A DNA stretch of 64,000 bases from JAFDZV01 sp966128725 (GTDB lineage: Bacteria; Bacteroidota; Ignavibacteria; OLB7), in NCBI GenBank assembly GCA_966128725.1, contig CBHYLN010000007.1, positions 8,404-72,403 on the forward strand, in the 5' to 3' direction. Under the pieces are notes generated by a model. The model did not search any database and was not told where the DNA came from. It worked only from the letters and a program-made list of their open reading frames with translations. This document shows positions 62,101 to 64,000 of the stretch, one piece after another. Within the stretch, counting starts at the first letter, position 1. Each line of letters starts with the position of its first letter. The position numbers and the translations under genes were made by a program.

Positions 62101-63345
62101 GTGATCAGTGCAGCCGATCCAAGCGGAGTGTTCCGTTTGCTGAACTCGCCATTCCCCATGGTGATCGCTCCCGGCGCCAGCGAAACCCTGATGGTACGCT
62201 TTATTCCGCCGGCTGCCGGTTCCTACAGCAGCGTTGTCTCGCTTCAGTGGGGGCCGTGCGCCGGCCAGTTGGATGTGCCGGTCGAGGGTGTATCGGTTGC
62301 TCCGGCATTTGCTCTCTCGGCGGGGGGCATCGATTTCGGTACCGTGAATATCAATACGCCCGCCCGCGACACGCTTGTGGTGCGGAACAATGGCGCAGTG
62401 CCGCGAACGGTGTCGGCCGCCACGTTTGGCAGTCCGGGGTCCGTCCGACTCATACGTCCGGCCGCGCTGCCGGCTAACATCGCGCCCGGTGACTCGCTTG
62501 AGATCGAGCTGGAATACCTTCCAACAGCGAAGGGGGTTCTGCAGACCACGTTGACATTGCGGATTGCCGATCCCTGTGGCGGGGATACCACGATCGCGCT
62601 CAGCGGAACAGCCGTGGGCGACGAGATTGTGGAAACGTCGTTTACCGTTGCCATGACCGATGCCAGCGGTGGCGTTGACAGCGAGGTGGAGCTACCGATC
62701 GTTGTGGAGAATTGGGCGACTGTGGCCGCCGCGGCGCCAACGGCAATGCGGCTCGTTCTCTCGTATCGGTACACGTTGCTCGAGCCGTTGGCCGTTGTTT
62801 CGTCGCTTTCGGGGACAAACGCGCAGGTGGTATCGGCGACGGTGAACCAGGCCGACAGGGTTGTCCTGGTCGATCTCACGGGGACGAACTTCCCAACCAA
62901 CGGAGAACTGGCCCGGCTGCGGTGCCGTGTGCTGCTTGGGGACACCGATCGGACCGCGCTGCGCGTGGATTCGGTGTCGATCACCACGCCGCCCAATCGT
63001 CAGGTGACGGTGCAACGGCGCAACGGTGAATTCCAGACGCTCGGGATTTGCCGAACCGGTGGCGATCGTTACGTGCGTCTGGGTGGGCTGCGCCTGAAAA
63101 GCGTGCTTCCCAACCCATCGCGTGATGCCGTTGCGATCAACTTCGAGAACGATCGCGACGACGTAATCACCGTGAATATGTACGACGCGTACGGAAATCT
63201 GGTGCGTGCGCTTGCGCCGGCGCCAACAGCCGCCGGCGTGCATACGATCAGGTTTGATACACGGGCGATGGCATCCGGGCTGTACGTGTGCGAAATCGGC
63301 AACGGCAGGCAGCGAGCCCGCACCACGCTGATTGTAGCACAGTGA
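59173..63345 (+). CDS. T9SS-exported protein with IgGFc-binding-like N-terminal domain and anchor-D-like repeats
   Basis: This 1390-residue protein has a signal peptide (APPVLLLLLFAAVAFGDLRA). Residues 30-430 resemble the IgGFc_binding domain (PF17517): SIEVYCQRHTNISFRWADG, FIISADQPVSVHALFDTAYRTESYAVYPVSSYDT, VVMASQDGTDVTITPS, and GVLSFSSGCNVP. Then come at least five beta repeats of the choice-of-anchor-D/ASPM type (VDFGTVN-like, e.g. ITRDSAKLALPATTIDFGLLKA and PPGDTLRFRVRYVPQG). A cohesin-like stretch (from ASGGVDSEVELPIVVENW) and a T9SS type A domain (LPNPSRDAVAI to RARTTLIVAQ) end it. GGAG precedes the ATG at 59173; ATG at 59167 is close by. A surface-binding role is inferred. Confidence 0.82.
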   Translation: MSRVRYAPPVLLLLLFAAVAFGDLRAQSPAGKEFVIVLPTLMEFSEMQKDIANFSIEVYCQRHTNISFRWADGSPIVNAQAEANTRSVFMRPMFQLWQIMQSPFDFDAEKPNRRAFIISADQPVSVHALFDTAYRTESYAVYPVSSYDTAYTVVNHAGYGASSGRSGFVVMASQDGTDVTITPSAQTWKGNQPGVPYTVRLDRYQVCQVVSTFKSSGRTADITGTTIRANKPVGVLSFSSGCNVPTFGPPAPPSNPPGSGNIPEYSYSTKLMIEHQAPEAWAGTTFYTLPFVRKEPLGPQPVNRAAREPGKIGMRADTSLVRLVALQFGTTFDTNGVRITKKAGGDSLFSRNDMLDVRFTGPMKITSSKPVLAMQLAYSSRDCMTYDTIFNVGNRRDTVDIRYGDPAMAYLPPVSQYQANLQVTVPNVSDRPAPDLIQGISIFWKHYLIVTAPAAAAAKVRVNGNPVNFAYQQSGGAYVSAYVRVFPGQRELIESPEPVSVISYGLTWADSYASTSAESARSFARATPDTLRFFSCSEEKDTAITLSNTGVGDFQLDSVRISGVVGSVLAPTPLPRLYAGKTQGQILITFKTPVPGVYTGSIRLFVDANNASVITVPFVITRDSAKLALPATTIDFGLLKAAQTQRDTLIVVRNDGDRPLVLDAASIVGTGYQLIGATLPDTLAPRATDTLHIRFLPTGDGLREATLRISGSPCLQPVNIVLRGFKGSGATALVQRVLQYESYLCDVPASVDSVILFRSIGDEPITISSSSLGGINRDEFLLLDSLTGVTIPPGDTLRFRVRYVPQGNGERRAVLSLTTNAKNAPQINIDLIARKDTVSLIPTADSLRFGTVLSCGDTLERTLTIRNTGTVADTITAADLGGATAFAIGTSLPIVLNPFTSQDIRVRFVPPSDGSFPVRLHLTGTPCNVEATVWLSGERTSPSIAVAPIRFDTVFACQAEQQRAMVITNNGTLPDTVISAADPSGVFRLLNSPFPMVIAPGASETLMVRFIPPAAGSYSSVVSLQWGPCAGQLDVPVEGVSVAPAFALSAGGIDFGTVNINTPARDTLVVRNNGAVPRTVSAATFGSPGSVRLIRPAALPANIAPGDSLEIELEYLPTAKGVLQTTLTLRIADPCGGDTTIALSGTAVGDEIVETSFTVAMTDASGGVDSEVELPIVVENWATVAAAAPTAMRLVLSYRYTLLEPLAVVSSLSGTNAQVVSATVNQADRVVLVDLTGTNFPTNGELARLRCRVLLGDTDRTALRVDSVSITTPPNRQVTVQRRNGEFQTLGICRTGGDRYVRLGGLRLKSVLPNPSRDAVAINFENDRDDVITVNMYDAYGNLVRALAPAPTAAGVHTIRFDTRAMASGLYVCEIGNGRQRARTTLIVAQ

Positions 63346-63430
63346 TGTTGTGCGCCGTGGCATGCGGCGCTATCACTGGCATGCCGGGGAAGAATCTGTG
63401 ACGTGAAATCCATTGGCACGGGGATATACC

Positions 63431-64000
63431 ATGCATCGCAGCACGATATACTACTTCAGCCTGGCGTTGGCTGTGCTGGCCGCCCTCGCGGCTTCGCACC
63501 AATCCCTGCTTGCACAAGGCGAGGATAATCGCACACGATCGGCAACGATGCAGGTGGGGCTGCATGCCGGTGGAATCCTTGCCCTTCCATCGGCCGACTT
63601 CGACCAGTTCCCGGGCGTTGCCACCTGCATGGGCATGCAGCAACCCACCCGCTTTGAACATGGCTCGGGCGGCGGTTTCGCGATATCCGGTGCGCTTGCG
63701 CTTGCGCCGCAGGTAGGCTCCACACCGGGTTCGCATTTCGGAAGCGCGATGAACGTGGGGGTGGCGTTGACGTCCACCACATTCGAGGCCGACGAAGTGA
63801 TCGGGTATGCCAGCGACGCCGGCGGTACATCGGTGCCAATTGTCAGCCGCTACTCGTTGGCGGTGCGGTTGCAGGAGCTTCGTATCGAACCTTCGGCAAC
63901 GTATTGGGTAAGCAGCTCCGTGCCGGCAATGCTGTCGCTCGGTGTGCGGCTTGGATACCAGTTCGGCGGGGCGTACACCTACAACGAACGCCTGGTGTCG
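63431..64000 (+). CDS. Predicted outer-membrane barrel protein, 5' part
   Basis: The frame from the ATG at 63431 stays open to the window edge (190 codons). It has a signal peptide (ALAVLAALAASHQSLLAQ) and a beta-rich region with strands near MQVGLHAGGILALPSAD, GGGFAISGALALAPQV, GSAMNVGVALTSTTF and LSLGVRLGYQFGGAYTYN. A Cys-containing loop (VATCMGMQQ) precedes a Gly-rich stretch, as in the barrel gene near the left edge (ATTCASFNDGVGYG). These may be members of the same outer-membrane family, here perhaps with an OmpA-like C-terminus beyond the edge. Function is unknown. Confidence 0.6.
   Translation, partial: MHRSTIYYFSLALAVLAALAASHQSLLAQGEDNRTRSATMQVGLHAGGILALPSADFDQFPGVATCMGMQQPTRFEHGSGGGFAISGALALAPQVGSTPGSHFGSAMNVGVALTSTTFEADEVIGYASDAGGTSVPIVSRYSLAVRLQELRIEPSATYWVSSSVPAMLSLGVRLGYQFGGAYTYNERLVS

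Noticed and set aside
1..64000. CRISPR arrays, tRNA and rRNA genes
   Set aside because: No regular direct repeats with unique spacers, no tRNA T-loop/acceptor pattern and no rRNA segments were seen. A tRNAscan/Infernal run would settle this.

Overview
The window is a GC-rich bacterial chromosome segment. Many exported proteins end in Por/T9SS type A C-terminal sorting domains and carry choice-of-anchor-D-like repeats. Together with FlgD-like C-termini and outer-membrane barrels, this points to the Bacteroidota-Chlorobiota lineage. A Kapabacteria- or Ignavibacteria-like organism is my inference, not something the sequence proves. No rRNA, tRNA, CRISPR array or intact transposon was seen.

Layout. 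1-8.6 kb is a minus-strand surface-protein block: a barrel protein, a von Willebrand A/cohesin-like T9SS protein, and two paralogous HExxH metalloproteases separated by a terminator. 9-18.7 kb holds a TPR-LuxR regulator, a T9SS-tagged DUF1028 protein, PTS enzyme I (ptsI), the murein-recycling ligase mpl, the squalene/hopanoid genes hpnC and hpnD, and a lipoprotein. 18.8-25.8 kb holds a polytopic membrane protein, a hotdog thioesterase, an asparaginase-II protein, and a minus-strand run of ABC ATPase, GNAT, lipoate ligase, panB and a cytochrome-like lipoprotein. 26.5-31.5 kb is an uptake locus: a predicted outer-membrane protein, a TonB siderophore-type receptor preceded by spaced inverted repeats, and a PepSY membrane protein. 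31.6-44.7 kb holds an HNH nuclease, transaldolase, a 1430-residue T9SS surface protein with a long leader, purN, the preQ genes queF-queD-queC, and an AddB-like iron-sulfur nuclease.

45-55.4 kb is the most unusual part, a regulator island on the minus strand. It holds an AAA-TPR protein with its SARP-like wHTH/BTAD module at the C-terminus, a small secreted Ser/Thr-rich protein, a fusion of a transposase-type HTH region with a LuxR domain, and a MalT-type LuxR ATPase. Its long intergenic spacers look less GC-rich. They carry hairpins and a recurring TCAACC...GGTGGAT motif. 55.8-58.2 kb is an overlapping operon of methylmalonyl-CoA mutase large subunit, a small conserved protein and a GLOD5-like VOC protein. 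58.5-64 kb returns to surface proteins: a small membrane protein, a 1390-residue IgGFc-binding-domain T9SS protein, and the start of another barrel protein related in style to the one at the left edge.

Overall the window combines housekeeping metabolism (queuosine, purine, pentose phosphate, pantothenate, lipoate, hopanoid) with a large investment in T9SS-exported proteins and unusually large STAND/LuxR regulators. Start sites were chosen from signal peptides, Shine-Dalgarno-like sequences and family N-termini, because many reading frames extend upstream of the likely start in GC-rich DNA.
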